Positions 50,541 to 59,169 are shown, numbered from the stretch's first letter. The stretch: 64,000 bases of DNA from JAABRE01 sp964413275 (GCA_964413275.1 CAYPSO010000009.1:6648-70647); one strand, 5' to 3'. The notes: generated from the letters alone by a model not told the origin. Made by a program: numbers and translations.

Positions 50541-50846
50541 GCGATTTTTCCGAAAACTTATCTCCCTTCGGGAGAGGCAACAGGGAACAGGCAACGGGCA
50601 ACAGTAAGAGTTGAGTTTTCCAGTTTTGTTCTTTGTTCCCTGTTGCCTTGAAAATTTATAATTCATAACTTATTAACTTTTCCCCTTTCCCTGTTGCCTT
50701 GAATGAACATCAAACTTACCTACTAATCAATAATTTGACAAAACTTAATCTAAATTGTTAAATTATACGTAGTCGTTATGAGTTTATATTAGCTAAATAA
50801 TTTTAGAAAAAAACATATTCTCAAGTATTAATGGAGCAATAATCTT
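50541..50846. other. Gap after rnc with nested inverted repeats
   Basis: TCTCCC-TTC-GGGAGA (50561-50575) is a likely rnc terminator. Then GGCAACAGGGAACA (50576-50589) and its exact complement at 50634-50647 enclose further GGCAAC(A/G)GG units. The last 100 bp are AT-rich and probably carry the promoter of the FMN reductase gene. No coding sequence. Confidence 0.55.
50576..50647. repeat. GGCAACAGGGAACA inverted repeat
   Basis: A perfect 14-bp inverted repeat with a 44-bp loop and additional CCCTGTTGCCTTGAA copies just downstream (50688-50702). It is a dispersed repeat type common between cyanobacterial genes. Confidence 0.7.
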
Positions 50847-51392
50847 ATGGTTAAAATTGTTGGTATTGGAGGGAGTTTACGGGAACAATCTTCCAGTTTT
50901 CAAGCTTTAGAACTAGCTTGTATGAGGGTTGAAGCTATTGGTGCAGCAGTGGAAATTCTAGACTTGCGGACAATGCAATTACCTTTTTGTCATGGTGGTG
51001 AGGATTATAATCAGTTTCCCGATGTAGCCCGTTTGCAAAATACGGTTAAGGAAGCGGATGGTTTAATTTTAGCCACACCAGAATATCATGGATCGGTCAG
51101 TGGCGTATTAAAAAATGCTTTAGATTTAATGAGTTTTGAGCATTTATCAGGAAAAATGACTGGTTTAATTAGTGTTTTAGGTGGACAGCCTAACAGTAAC
51201 GCCCTTAATGATTTACGCTTAATCATGCGATGGGTTCACGCCTGGGTAATTCCTGAGCAAATTGCCATTGGTCAAGCGTGGAAAGCTTTTAGTGAAGATG
51301 GTAAATTAATAGATGAAAAATTATCTCAAAGGTTCGATCAATTTGCTCAAAGTTTAGTAGCAAATACCCGCAAACTAAAAGGAATTAATTAA
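50847..51392 (+). CDS. NAD(P)H-dependent FMN reductase
   Basis: A 181-residue flavodoxin-like protein. IVGIGGSLREQSSSFQAL is the FMN phosphate-binding loop, and ATPEYHGSVSGVLKNALD the classic (P/T)EYxxSxPGxLKNxxD motif of NADPH-dependent FMN reductases. No membrane segment or extra domain. Such enzymes reduce flavin, quinones or chromate; the natural substrate is undetermined. The start ATG at 50847 follows a weak AGGAGC-like site (ATGGAGCAATAATCTT). It is convergent with the prenyltransferase gene across a hairpin terminator. Confidence 0.87.
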   Translation: MVKIVGIGGSLREQSSSFQALELACMRVEAIGAAVEILDLRTMQLPFCHGGEDYNQFPDVARLQNTVKEADGLILATPEYHGSVSGVLKNALDLMSFEHLSGKMTGLISVLGGQPNSNALNDLRLIMRWVHAWVIPEQIAIGQAWKAFSEDGKLIDEKLSQRFDQFAQSLVANTRKLKGIN

Positions 51393-51419
51393 TTTTGTGT
51401 GACTACTTGACATATCCTG

Positions 51420-51444
51420 GGGGCAGCAATAATATTGCTGCCCC
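51420..51444. terminator. GGGGCAGCAAT hairpin between convergent genes
   Basis: GGGGCAGCAATA pairs with the downstream ATATTGCTGCCCC with almost no loop, between the convergent FMN reductase and prenyltransferase genes. The form matches the dispersed GGGCA...TGCCC repeat family, here positioned as a bidirectional terminator. Confidence 0.6.
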
Positions 51445-51466
51445 TACACCAATCAGGAAGCCCTAA

Positions 51467-52354
51467 TTAGGAACTAAAAATCATACTACCTAATAAGATA
51501 AACCCAATAACTACATTTTCTTGAAAAATTCCTCCATAAACAGGCTTAGGAATATTATTTTGTTTTAAACGCCAATATTGCCAGAACCATCCTAATAAAG
51601 CTAGAGTCCATCCGCTCCAAAAAATTGGATTTAAGCCCATTTTTTTGCATAAATAAGCTAAGAAAATAGCAGTTAAGACAAAAAACACTCCTACAGCTTC
51701 AGCAGCATAATTACCAAAAAAAATAGCACTAGAATTAATCCCAATTTCTAGGTCATCTTCCCTATCGGACATGGCATAAACAGTATCAAAACCCAGAGTC
51801 CAAAATATAGTTGCCAACCATAATAACCAAGTTGCAGTGTTTAAATTACCAGTTACCGCAGTCCAACTAATTAAAACAGCAAAACCCCAAGCAATAGATA
51901 GCACCAGTTGAGGAATAGGAAAAATCCTTTTAGCCAGAGGATAACAAATAATTATAGGTACGGCAGCAACAGATAACAATAAACTTAAGGGTTTAAGATA
52001 AAAAGCTAATATTGCAGCACAAAATAAAGAAACTATAGCAACAATTAAACCAACCTTAACAGAGAGCGCGCGACTAGCAAGAGGTCTATTTTTAGTTCTT
52101 TCTACTTGAGGATCGATATTTCTATCCCACAAATCATTAATAACACAACCAGCAGCAGAAGTAGCTAGACTGCCCAAAATAATTACCCCCACTAAAGGTA
52201 AAGGAGGTTTTCCCTCTCCAGCTAAAAAAACTGCCCAAAGAGCAGGTATCATTAAAATTAATCTCCCTGCGGGTTTATCCCAACGTAATAAACGTATAAT
52301 CGAAGACCAAGTATTAACTTCGGAGTTTAAAGACTTCTGAGTTACCATTGTCAA
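51467..52354 (-). CDS. ubiA: UbiA-family 4-hydroxybenzoate prenyltransferase (plastoquinone pathway)
   Basis: A 295-residue membrane prenyltransferase with about nine TM segments. The first Asp-rich motif is NDLWDRNIDPQVERTKNRPLA and the second DREDDLEIGINSSAIFFG, both needed for Mg-diphosphate binding. In cyanobacteria this enzyme prenylates 4-hydroxybenzoate with solanesyl diphosphate on the way to plastoquinone. The start ATG at 52354 lies a few codons before the conserved region (SIIRLLRWDKPAGRLILMIPALWAVFLA). The length is normal. It diverges from ppx with a 117-bp gap. Confidence 0.92.
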   Translation of the reverse strand: MTMVTQKSLNSEVNTWSSIIRLLRWDKPAGRLILMIPALWAVFLAGEGKPPLPLVGVIILGSLATSAAGCVINDLWDRNIDPQVERTKNRPLASRALSVKVGLIVAIVSLFCAAILAFYLKPLSLLLSVAAVPIIICYPLAKRIFPIPQLVLSIAWGFAVLISWTAVTGNLNTATWLLWLATIFWTLGFDTVYAMSDREDDLEIGINSSAIFFGNYAAEAVGVFFVLTAIFLAYLCKKMGLNPIFWSGWTLALLGWFWQYWRLKQNNIPKPVYGGIFQENVVIGFILLGSMIFSS

Positions 52355-52471
52355 ATTTTGATAAATTTTTAAGTTATATCTTTATTGTTTAACACTAGAG
52401 GGAAATTGTTAGAAACAACAATTGCAATATTGTTTGAATAAATTATAAAACATTAAATTGAGTTAAAAATA

Positions 52472-54064
52472 ATGACATATAAAAATCAACATCCGATTTT
52501 AGCAGCTATTGATATTGGCACTAATTCTATTCACATGGTAATTGTAAAAATTGAGCCATCCCTACCTACTTTTACGATTATCGCCACTGAAAAAGATACA
52601 GTGAGATTAGGAGAAAGAGATGAACAAACAGGAAACCTAACTGAAATAGCAATGCAAAAATCTTTAGCGGCGTTGCAAAGATGTCAAGATTTAGCCAAAA
52701 GTTTTGAAGCTGATCGTATTATAGCAGTAGCCACCAGTGCTACCAGAGAAGCACCCAACGGACAAGAATTTTTACAGAGAATTTATCAAGAATTAGGCTT
52801 AACCGTAAATCTTATTTCTGGACAAGAGGAAGCAAGAAGAATATATTTAGGTGTGCTTTCAGGGATGAATTTTAATGGTCAACCCCATATAATTATTGAT
52901 ATTGGTGGTGGTTCGACAGAATTAATCCTCGCTGATAATGAGCAACCTCGTTTTTTAAGTAGTACCAAAGTGGGAGCGGTACGTTTAAATAAAGAATTTA
53001 TTACTACAGATCCTATTAGTAGAATTGAATATGAATATTTAAAAGCATATATTAGGGGTATGTTAGAACGTCCTGTTGAACAATTACAAGCAGGAATTGA
53101 GATTGGTGAAACTCCTATAATGGTGGGTACATCAGGAACAATTGAAACTTTAGCTACTATTATTGCTATAGATAAATATGGCACAACTCCTAATCCTTTA
53201 CATGGGTATAAATTTTATTATCAAGAAATAAAAGAGCTAGTAAAACGCTTTTGTTCCCTTGATTATTCCCAACGTTACGCTATACCTGGAATGTCAGAAA
53301 AACGGGCTGAAATTATTTTAGCAGGGGCAATGATTTTGCGGGAAACTATGTCTATGTTAAATTTAGATTCTATCACTATCTGCGAACGTGCCTTAAGGGA
53401 AGGAATGATCGTCGATTGGATGTTAACCCATGGTTTTATTGAAAATAGATTGCGCTATCAAGCACAAGTTAGAGAGCGTAGCGTAATTAAAATTGCTCAA
53501 AAATATCAAGTCAATTTAGAATATGCTACTAGGAGTGCTCAGTTTGCCCTAAGTCTTTTTGACCAGACTAAAGGATATTTGCACTTTTGGGGCTCTAAGG
53601 AACGAGAATTGCTCTGGGCTGCTGCAATTTTACATAATTGTGGATTATTTGTTTCCCATGCTTCTCACCATAAACATTCTTATTATTTGATTCGTAATGG
53701 AGAATTGTTAGGTTTTACGGAAATAGAAATTGAAATTATTGCTAATTTAGCTCGTTATCATCGTAAAAGTAAACCCAAGAAAAAACACGATAATTATGGG
53801 AATTTACCCGATAAAAATTCTCGACTACAAGTAAATCAACTAAGTGCTATTTTGCGTTTAGCTATTGCTTTGGATAGAAGACAAATAGGTGCTATTAAAG
53901 AGGTTATTTGTGACTATAATGGAACGAATAGGGAGTTGATTATTTATTTAATACCTAGTAAGTATGATGATGATTGTGCTTTAGAATTATGGAGTTTAAA
54001 TTATAAAAAAGATATTTTTGAAGAAGAATATAATCTGAAAGTGTTGGCTGAGTTAAAATTATAA
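52472..54064 (+). CDS. ppx: Exopolyphosphatase / guanosine pentaphosphatase (Ppx/GppA)
   Basis: A 530-residue ASKHA-fold enzyme that removes phosphate from polyphosphate or pppGpp. AAIDIGTNSIHMVIVKIEP is phosphate loop 1, ATSATREAPNGQEFL and ISGQEEARRIYLGV the middle region, IIDIGGGSTELILAD phosphate loop 2, and VGTSGTIETLATI the adenosine-region strand. The C-terminal half (from about 310) is an HD-like domain with LWAAAILHNCGLFVSHASHHKHSYYLI, where the HN pair replaces the usual HD. It is followed 4 bp later by a diguanylate cyclase gene, so polyphosphate and c-di-GMP functions probably share a transcript. Confidence 0.92.
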   Translation: MTYKNQHPILAAIDIGTNSIHMVIVKIEPSLPTFTIIATEKDTVRLGERDEQTGNLTEIAMQKSLAALQRCQDLAKSFEADRIIAVATSATREAPNGQEFLQRIYQELGLTVNLISGQEEARRIYLGVLSGMNFNGQPHIIIDIGGGSTELILADNEQPRFLSSTKVGAVRLNKEFITTDPISRIEYEYLKAYIRGMLERPVEQLQAGIEIGETPIMVGTSGTIETLATIIAIDKYGTTPNPLHGYKFYYQEIKELVKRFCSLDYSQRYAIPGMSEKRAEIILAGAMILRETMSMLNLDSITICERALREGMIVDWMLTHGFIENRLRYQAQVRERSVIKIAQKYQVNLEYATRSAQFALSLFDQTKGYLHFWGSKERELLWAAAILHNCGLFVSHASHHKHSYYLIRNGELLGFTEIEIEIIANLARYHRKSKPKKKHDNYGNLPDKNSRLQVNQLSAILRLAIALDRRQIGAIKEVICDYNGTNRELIIYLIPSKYDDDCALELWSLNYKKDIFEEEYNLKVLAELKL

Positions 54065-54068
54065 ATAA

Positions 54069-55535
54069 ATGAATATATCTCAATTTATGGTTGATGTTCG
54101 TGATTCTCTACTTTATGCAACTATTAATGCTACTAATGAAGGACTCTTAGCCATATATTCTAATGGCAGTAATACTCTACTTAATCAAAGATTTATTGAA
54201 ATGTGGGGTATTACTGAAGATATTATTAATTTAAAAGATGATGAACAAAAAATATTGTTTATTGTTAACCAAGTTAAAAATTCAGAAGCTTTTTTAACTA
54301 AAATTCAAGAAATAGAAAAAACGCCAACAATCAGTACCAATGATGTTATTGAATTAAAAGATGGTAGAGTTTTTGAGATGCAAACTCAACCCCAATATGT
54401 TAACCAAGAAGTTATTGGTAGAGTTTGGAATTTTTATGATATTACTGCTAGAGTTGAGTTAGAAAAAAATCTGCGATCGCAAAATGAAAAAGGCAGATTA
54501 ATTGCGAAAATTGCCCAGAAAATACGTCAGTCACTCAAAAAAAATGACATTCTAAATAATACTGTTTCAGAAGTTCGTAATTTTCTTAATACTGACAGAG
54601 TATTAATATTTGAACCAAATTCCGATTCCTATGGAGTAATTATTGCAGAATCAGTTATCGATCCAAATTTAGCTATTTTACATTTAAAAATATCCGATCC
54701 TTGTTTTGGAGAAAAATTGATTGAAGAATATAAACAAGGAAGAATAACTTTTATTGAAGATATTTATCATTCAGATTTAACTTTATGTCATTTAGAATTT
54801 CTTAGTTCTTTGAAAGTAGTTTCTAATTTAGTTGTTCCCATCGTACATGAAAATCGTTTATGGGGATTATTAATTGCCCATGATTGTCAAAGTAATAGGC
54901 AATGGGAAATTCTAGACATAGAATTATTACAGTTTTTAACAACTCAAGTATCAATTGCCCTTACCCAAGCTGAATTATTTCACGAATTAGAAGTTGCTAA
55001 TCAGGAATTACATTATTTAGCATCCATAGATTCTCTGACACAATTAGCTAATCGTCGCCGTTTTGAAGAGTTTTTTGAGCGAGAATGGCAACGTATGTCT
55101 AGAGAAAAACAACCTTTATCAATTATTCTTTGTGATGTGGATTATTTTAAACTTTATAATGATAATTATGGACATCAAGCGGGAGATAGTTGTCTTCAAC
55201 AAATAGCAGTAGTGCTTTCTCAATCCATTAGAAGGCCAGCAGACACAGTAGCACGTTATGGTGGCGAAGAGTTTATTATTATTCTCCCAAATACTGATAC
55301 TAATGGTGCAATTTATATAGGTGAAAAAATTAGAAAAAATGTGGAAAATCTTCAATTAAATCATAATTATTCACCTATAAGTGACTATGTTACTATTAGT
55401 ATAGGGGTAAGCACTATTATCCCAACTAAAGAAATTGTATTACGAGAAATAATAAAATCTGCCGATCAAGGTTTATATAAAGCTAAAGCTAAGGGCAGAA
55501 ATTGTGTATTTTTTCAGAAAATAGAAAATAATTAA
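54069..55535 (+). CDS. PAS-GAF-GGDEF diguanylate cyclase
   Basis: A 488-residue soluble signalling protein. Residues 12-130 are a PAS-like domain (EGLLAIYSNGSNTLLNQRFIEMWG, then a FYDITARVELEKNL exit helix). Residues about 150-300 are a GAF domain (LNTDRVLIFEPNSD, VVPIVHENRLWGLLIAHDC). Residues 315-488 are a GGDEF domain with the active motif GGEEF at 398-402 and an RxxD inhibitory-site motif at 389-392 (RPAD), so product feedback is likely. The GAF lacks an obvious bilin-type Cys in the usual place, so a bound chromophore is not indicated. It follows ppx by 4 bp. Confidence 0.9.
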   Translation: MNISQFMVDVRDSLLYATINATNEGLLAIYSNGSNTLLNQRFIEMWGITEDIINLKDDEQKILFIVNQVKNSEAFLTKIQEIEKTPTISTNDVIELKDGRVFEMQTQPQYVNQEVIGRVWNFYDITARVELEKNLRSQNEKGRLIAKIAQKIRQSLKKNDILNNTVSEVRNFLNTDRVLIFEPNSDSYGVIIAESVIDPNLAILHLKISDPCFGEKLIEEYKQGRITFIEDIYHSDLTLCHLEFLSSLKVVSNLVVPIVHENRLWGLLIAHDCQSNRQWEILDIELLQFLTTQVSIALTQAELFHELEVANQELHYLASIDSLTQLANRRRFEEFFEREWQRMSREKQPLSIILCDVDYFKLYNDNYGHQAGDSCLQQIAVVLSQSIRRPADTVARYGGEEFIIILPNTDTNGAIYIGEKIRKNVENLQLNHNYSPISDYVTISIGVSTIIPTKEIVLREIIKSADQGLYKAKAKGRNCVFFQKIENN

Positions 55536-55882
55536 TTTATTGTTATTAGATTGGTAATTTCTTTTAATATTCGATTGGGAGGATTTTAATCAGTCTGGGA
55601 GGAAATGGCTTTTCTTAGCATATCTCCTGTAGAAATTATCTCATTACCTTGGGATTGAGATAATTTTTCTGATTGTGTACCTTTTCCCGCTCCGGGGCTT
55701 ACTAAGATGATTAATCTCACAACTAATTTTACTCCTAATCTAATTTTTAATAAAATTTAAGCTTTCCATAAAACTAAATGTAGCTTATGGATTGGATTAT
55801 CTCACCCATTGAAGATAGATCGTAATCTATATTTAGTGTTTTATTCGAGTTATAATCAATTAACTACACCATATATTGGTGT
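55536..55882. other. Gap between the diguanylate cyclase and CobA/CobO-like genes
   Basis: 347 bases. The main content is a 44-codon adenylate kinase relic on the minus strand (55586-55720). The remaining ~160 bp are AT-rich with no clear gene and include ACACCATATATTGGTGT (55866-55882), an imperfect palindrome just before the next gene. Confidence 0.5.
55586..55720 (-). pseudogene. Truncated adenylate kinase relic
   Basis: A 44-codon frame with GTG start (AGGAGT about 14 bp upstream) and stop at 55586. It reads RLIILVSPGAGKGTQSEKL and EIISTGDMLRKAISS, i.e. the N-terminal P-loop (GAGKGT) and AMP-binding (STGDMLR) segments of adenylate kinase. Full-length enzymes have about 190 residues, so over three quarters of the gene is missing. 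The clean stop and missing lid/core make it a non-functional fragment left after duplication or rearrangement. Confidence 0.8.
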
Positions 55883-56476
55883 TTGGGCTTATTACCTAAT
55901 CCCTACGAATTAAGATTATTAGATTATATGATTGCACAACTCAAAACAACTATCGAATCCCCCTTTTCTCCCTCACCCTACAAGATTGAGGGATTAATAC
56001 ATATATTTACCAGCATCCATCGTGATTTTTATACTGATGTGATTGTTCAGGCTTTAAGAATAGCAGGTAATGGTAGATCTGTATTAGTAGTACAATTTCT
56101 CAAAGGAGGAATTAAACAAGGGCCAAATCGTCCAGTGAAATTAGGACAACATTGTGACTGGTTAAGATGCGATTTATCCCGTTATATTGACACTCCTAAT
56201 TTAGAAGCTGAAGAAATCGAAGCTTTACAAAATTTATGGCAAAACACAAAAAAAATAGTTCTGGAAGGGAATTATTCTTTAGTAATTTTAGAGGACTTAA
56301 GTTTAGCTATTAATTTTGGTTTAATTCCAGAAGATGAAGTAATTGATGTTTTACAAAAACGGCCTAATCATATAGATATTATTTTAACAGGCCAAGAAAT
56401 GCCAGAAACTATCCTAGAAATGGCAGATCAAATTACCCAAGTTCGTCGCAGTTATAGTAGTTCTCGTATTATCTAA
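55883..56476 (+). CDS. CobA/CobO-like P-loop NTPase-fold protein lacking the P-loop
   Basis: A 197-residue protein resembling cob(I)alamin adenosyltransferase of the BtuR/CobO type. ALRIAGNGRSVLVVQFLKGG corresponds to the strand after the P-loop, and YSLVILEDLSLAINFGLIPEDEVIDVLQKRP plus DIILTGQEMPETILEMADQITQVR are the other family strands. At the P-loop, GNGKGKTT is replaced by TSIHRDFYTD, so ATP binding in the normal way is unlikely. The TTG start at 55883 is uncertain; an ATG at 55928 gives 182 residues. The function is unknown; it may be a regulator or pseudo-enzyme. Confidence 0.7.
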   Translation: MGLLPNPYELRLLDYMIAQLKTTIESPFSPSPYKIEGLIHIFTSIHRDFYTDVIVQALRIAGNGRSVLVVQFLKGGIKQGPNRPVKLGQHCDWLRCDLSRYIDTPNLEAEEIEALQNLWQNTKKIVLEGNYSLVILEDLSLAINFGLIPEDEVIDVLQKRPNHIDIILTGQEMPETILEMADQITQVRRSYSSSRII

Positions 56477-56636
56477 ACTGAGAATTTTAGCTTTTGTGTA
56501 TCTAATTTGTAAAATTTTTGCGGGTATTTTAGCCCGCATTTTTAATTTTTATATCGAAGTAAAGAAATTATTTTTATCGAAGTGGGATATAACGGGGAAA
56601 TAGCAATAGAAATTAACAAACAAGGAGATTTTATCT

Positions 56637-56837
56637 ATGTCTAAACCTATTGAAAAAATGAGTTTAACCGAACTTAGACAATATATGTTTGAACATCGAA
56701 ACCAAGAAACAGAATGGGAAAAAGCGTATGATTGATTTAGGAAAAAAGCAGAATGGAATCGCATTCCTAGTGGTACGATATTATCTGAAGAAATAAAAAT
56801 TATTAAAGATGTAATTGCCAGAAAAACCCAAAAATAA
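56637..56837 (+). pseudogene. Small DUF6887-like gene interrupted by an in-frame TGA
   Basis: ATG at 56637 has an AAGGAG site nine bases upstream. The frame encodes KMSLTELRQYMFEHRNQETEW and then hits TGA at 56733-56735. It continues without further stops for 33 codons (FRKKAEWNRIPSGTILSEEI) to a TAA at 56835-56837. A TGG-to-TGA change would explain it (YDWFRKK expected). The pattern resembles small cyanobacterial proteins of the DUF6887 kind. It sits just upstream of Uma2 copy 4, with a 95-bp gap. Confidence 0.55.
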
Positions 56838-56932
56838 ATAGACTTATTGTCATGCCTTTATCTCTATAGATATTGAACAAGACAATTTACTATTAATTAT
56901 CATTTTCAGATTAAATTATTAGGAAAAAGTTA

Positions 56933-57559
56933 ATGGTACAAGCTATAACAAAATCAATAACTTTTACAGAATTTGTCGAGGGGAAACCAGACGGAGTAAA
57001 TTATGAATTACATAATGGGGTAATCAGAGAAATGCAGCCCAGGGGAAAGCATGAAGAAATAATTGGGTTTTTAGCTACCGAATTTACTCTAGAATTTCGT
57101 CGTTTAAATTTATCATATTTTATTCCTAAGCAAGCCTTAGTCAAAGTCCCAAATAATGAAACGGGTTATTCTCCTGATATTTTAATATTAAATCGAGATA
57201 AATTAGTCCATGAATCTCTCTGGGAAAAATACTCTACCGTGCAAACAAAGGATTCAATTCCTTTAGTAGTGGAAATTGTTAGTAGTAATTGGCGAGATGA
57301 TTATTTGACCAAGCTTAGAGATTACGAAGAAATTGGAATTCAGGAATATTGGATTGTGGATTATTTGGGGTTAGGAGGTAAGCGATATATTGGTAATCCC
57401 AAAGAGCCTACTATTTCTATTTATTCTTTAATTGATGGAGAGTATCAAGTTAGTCAATTTAAACAAAACGATGTAATTATTTCTCCTAGTTTTTTAGACT
57501 TAAATTTAACAGTGGAACAAATTTTAAATTGTGGCTTAAGAAACTATCCGCAAAAGTGA
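56933..57559 (+). CDS. Uma2-family (DUF820) putative endonuclease, copy 4
   Basis: A 208-residue Uma2 protein with FTEFVEGKPDGVNYELHNGVIREMQPRGKHE near the N-terminus, SPDILILNRDKL (core Asp), IPLVVEIVSSNWRDDYLTKLRDYEEIGIQEYWIVDYLGLG (Glu, Lys and the Trp motif), and GKRYIGNPKEPTISIY, an insertion seen in a cyanobacterial sub-group. The sequence differs from the other three copies. The AGGAAAAAGTTA before the ATG is a fair ribosome-binding site. The role of the family is unsettled. Confidence 0.88.
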   Translation: MVQAITKSITFTEFVEGKPDGVNYELHNGVIREMQPRGKHEEIIGFLATEFTLEFRRLNLSYFIPKQALVKVPNNETGYSPDILILNRDKLVHESLWEKYSTVQTKDSIPLVVEIVSSNWRDDYLTKLRDYEEIGIQEYWIVDYLGLGGKRYIGNPKEPTISIYSLIDGEYQVSQFKQNDVIISPSFLDLNLTVEQILNCGLRNYPQK

Positions 57560-57590
57560 TTATTTCTTATGATTAATCAGGAAAGGTAGG

Positions 57591-57647
57591 GTGGGCAAAT
57601 ATTTTGAAATTTTGTCTAACAACAAGTACGATAAATAATTTGCCCAC
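57591..57647. repeat. GTGGGCAAAT inverted repeat after Uma2 copy 4
   Basis: GTGGGCAAAT at 57591-57600 and ATTTGCCCAC at 57638-57647 form a 10-bp stem, preceded by GTAGG. It belongs to the same dispersed family as 18416 and 20080, and lies between convergent genes. Confidence 0.7.
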
Positions 57648-57701
57648 CACAAGTAAAGATAGGTTTATTCTTTTGAAAACTACCTTAATACCTGCTAAAA
57701 A

Positions 57702-58595
57702 TTAAATTTCTGCGATCGCCCTTTGAATTAAACGACGAGCTAAAGTTTGAGTACCAGTATGTTCGTAATAGTTAGTAGTCATATCCAAAAAAGCAGCCAC
57801 ATAATCTAACTTACTTTCAGAAAATTCTACAAAGCCTTGAAGATTACTAAAAACCTTTTGAGGAGTTAAATTGCGATCGCTGACAAAACTACTCATCCAA
57901 CCAGTAACACCGCCAAAAGCATTACCAATAAAGGCTAACTTATCATCAGTACCTCCTCCCGGTATCAAATGACTAATACTGCCAAAAATTGGATTACTTT
58001 TTAATTCATTACCGTTTAAATTATTAAGCACAGATTCAGTTTTGATAATAAAATCCGGCCCTAAAGGCACTAAACCATCAATACAAACTAAAGCCGCCAG
58101 ACGCATTAAAGACTCACCGCTATAGTCACCTAAAGCACCGACAAAATCCCCAATACTGTCTCCGGGGATACCATTAATTTGACAAAAAGCCAATAACTCC
58201 GCCACTAATTTTAAAGATAAATCGATCGCCTGAGCTTTATCTGGATTGGGAGTGAGCTTATTAATAAAACCGAGTAAAGGGATTTTTTCCCCTACCTTAT
58301 TAGCCAAAGCCGCACTAGCTAAAGCATAATCAGCCTTATCTACAGTTTGATAGAGCCACATAGCCGTTTGATAGCCTTGGGACTTATCATTATAAAGCCA
58401 AACCGAGCGATCGCCGATTTCCTGAATCAAAGCTTCATCAGTTTCATTGGTCACATGACGGATAGTATTTTCAAAACCAACAATATTTTGCCATTGCCCT
58501 GGTACGACAAAATCAAGAGAATTGAGTACCATCACCGTAATATTATTAGTTGGTAACTCATCGACTAATTCAAAAATAGCCTTACTCACAAACAA
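57702..58595 (-). CDS. Conserved hypothetical protein, hydrophobic-helix rich
   Basis: A 297-residue protein of unknown family. It has no signal peptide. The N-terminus reads FVSKAIFELVDELPTNNITVMVLNSLDF, followed by long Ala/Leu-rich helical stretches with Gly-rich loops (IPGGGTDDKLAFIGNAFGGVTGW). It resembles cyanobacteria-specific hypothetical proteins. It lies 4 bp downstream of the lipoprotein gene, so the two are probably one operon. Confidence 0.55.
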   Translation of the reverse strand: MFVSKAIFELVDELPTNNITVMVLNSLDFVVPGQWQNIVGFENTIRHVTNETDEALIQEIGDRSVWLYNDKSQGYQTAMWLYQTVDKADYALASAALANKVGEKIPLLGFINKLTPNPDKAQAIDLSLKLVAELLAFCQINGIPGDSIGDFVGALGDYSGESLMRLAALVCIDGLVPLGPDFIIKTESVLNNLNGNELKSNPIFGSISHLIPGGGTDDKLAFIGNAFGGVTGWMSSFVSDRNLTPQKVFSNLQGFVEFSESKLDYVAAFLDMTTNYYEHTGTQTLARRLIQRAIAEI

Positions 58596-58599
58596 CTCC

Positions 58600-59151
58600 T
58601 TATTTAACTAAAGCTGCTAAACCATTAATATCGAACTTAGTCAACCAAGCCTTGCGCTCGTCTTCGGTAAAATTAGGATCGATAGAAAGCACCTTAACCT
58701 GAAAACGATCGGCTACCAAAATAGTGCTACCTCCACTACCTTGTTTAGCGAACTTAATCGTAGGATAACCCGGCAAATATTCCGTACTTTCATTAAACTT
58801 ATTAACAGCACGAGGATTGTTAAGAATATCGGAAATAGATAATAAAGCTATATCCTGATTATCCTGTTTTAACTTGGCCTCAGCAAAACCACTTTTTTCT
58901 TGGGTATATACCCTTTCATAACCGCCCCCAGAAGGAGGAAAAAACTTATTAAAACTACTTCCGGGTAGAGCTTCCTTAACAACAGCACTGTTACCTTGAC
59001 TTTGTTGTTGTGCATCCTCAAAACGAGAAGGAGGCTCAGAGGCACAAGAAGTTATGAAAAGCAAAATTGCTAAGAATACCGGCAGCACCTGCTTAGCAGG
59101 AATCAAAATGATATTTTTAGTAAACAATTTGCGTAAACTAGGCATAAACAT
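58600..59151 (-). CDS. Cyanobacterial lipoprotein of unknown function
   Basis: A lipoprotein of about 183 residues (start at 59151 chosen; the longer 191-residue version would overlap the divergent glycosyltransferase start by 6 bp). A hydrophobic signal ends FITSCAS, giving the lipid-anchored Cys. The mature part has FNKFFPPSGGGYERVYTQEKSGFAEAKLKQDNQ, then ISDILNNPRAVNKFNESTEYLPGYP and a C-terminal TEDERKAWLTKFDINGLAALV helix. I recognise the type but no function. It is followed after 4 bp by the conserved hypothetical gene. Confidence 0.7.
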   Translation of the reverse strand: MFMPSLRKLFTKNIILIPAKQVLPVFLAILLFITSCASEPPSRFEDAQQQSQGNSAVVKEALPGSSFNKFFPPSGGGYERVYTQEKSGFAEAKLKQDNQDIALLSISDILNNPRAVNKFNESTEYLPGYPTIKFAKQGSGGSTILVADRFQVKVLSIDPNFTEDERKAWLTKFDINGLAALVK

Positions 59152-59169
59152 TATTTCTCTCATAAACAA

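Noticed and set aside
54069..55535. Phytochrome-type photoreceptor for the GAF-GGDEF protein
   Set aside because: The GAF domain lacks a convincing bilin-binding Cys-His context, so light sensing is not supported.
56733..56735. In-frame TGA as a selenocysteine codon
   Set aside because: No SECIS-like hairpin follows, the protein type has no redox Cys, and the expected residue is Trp.
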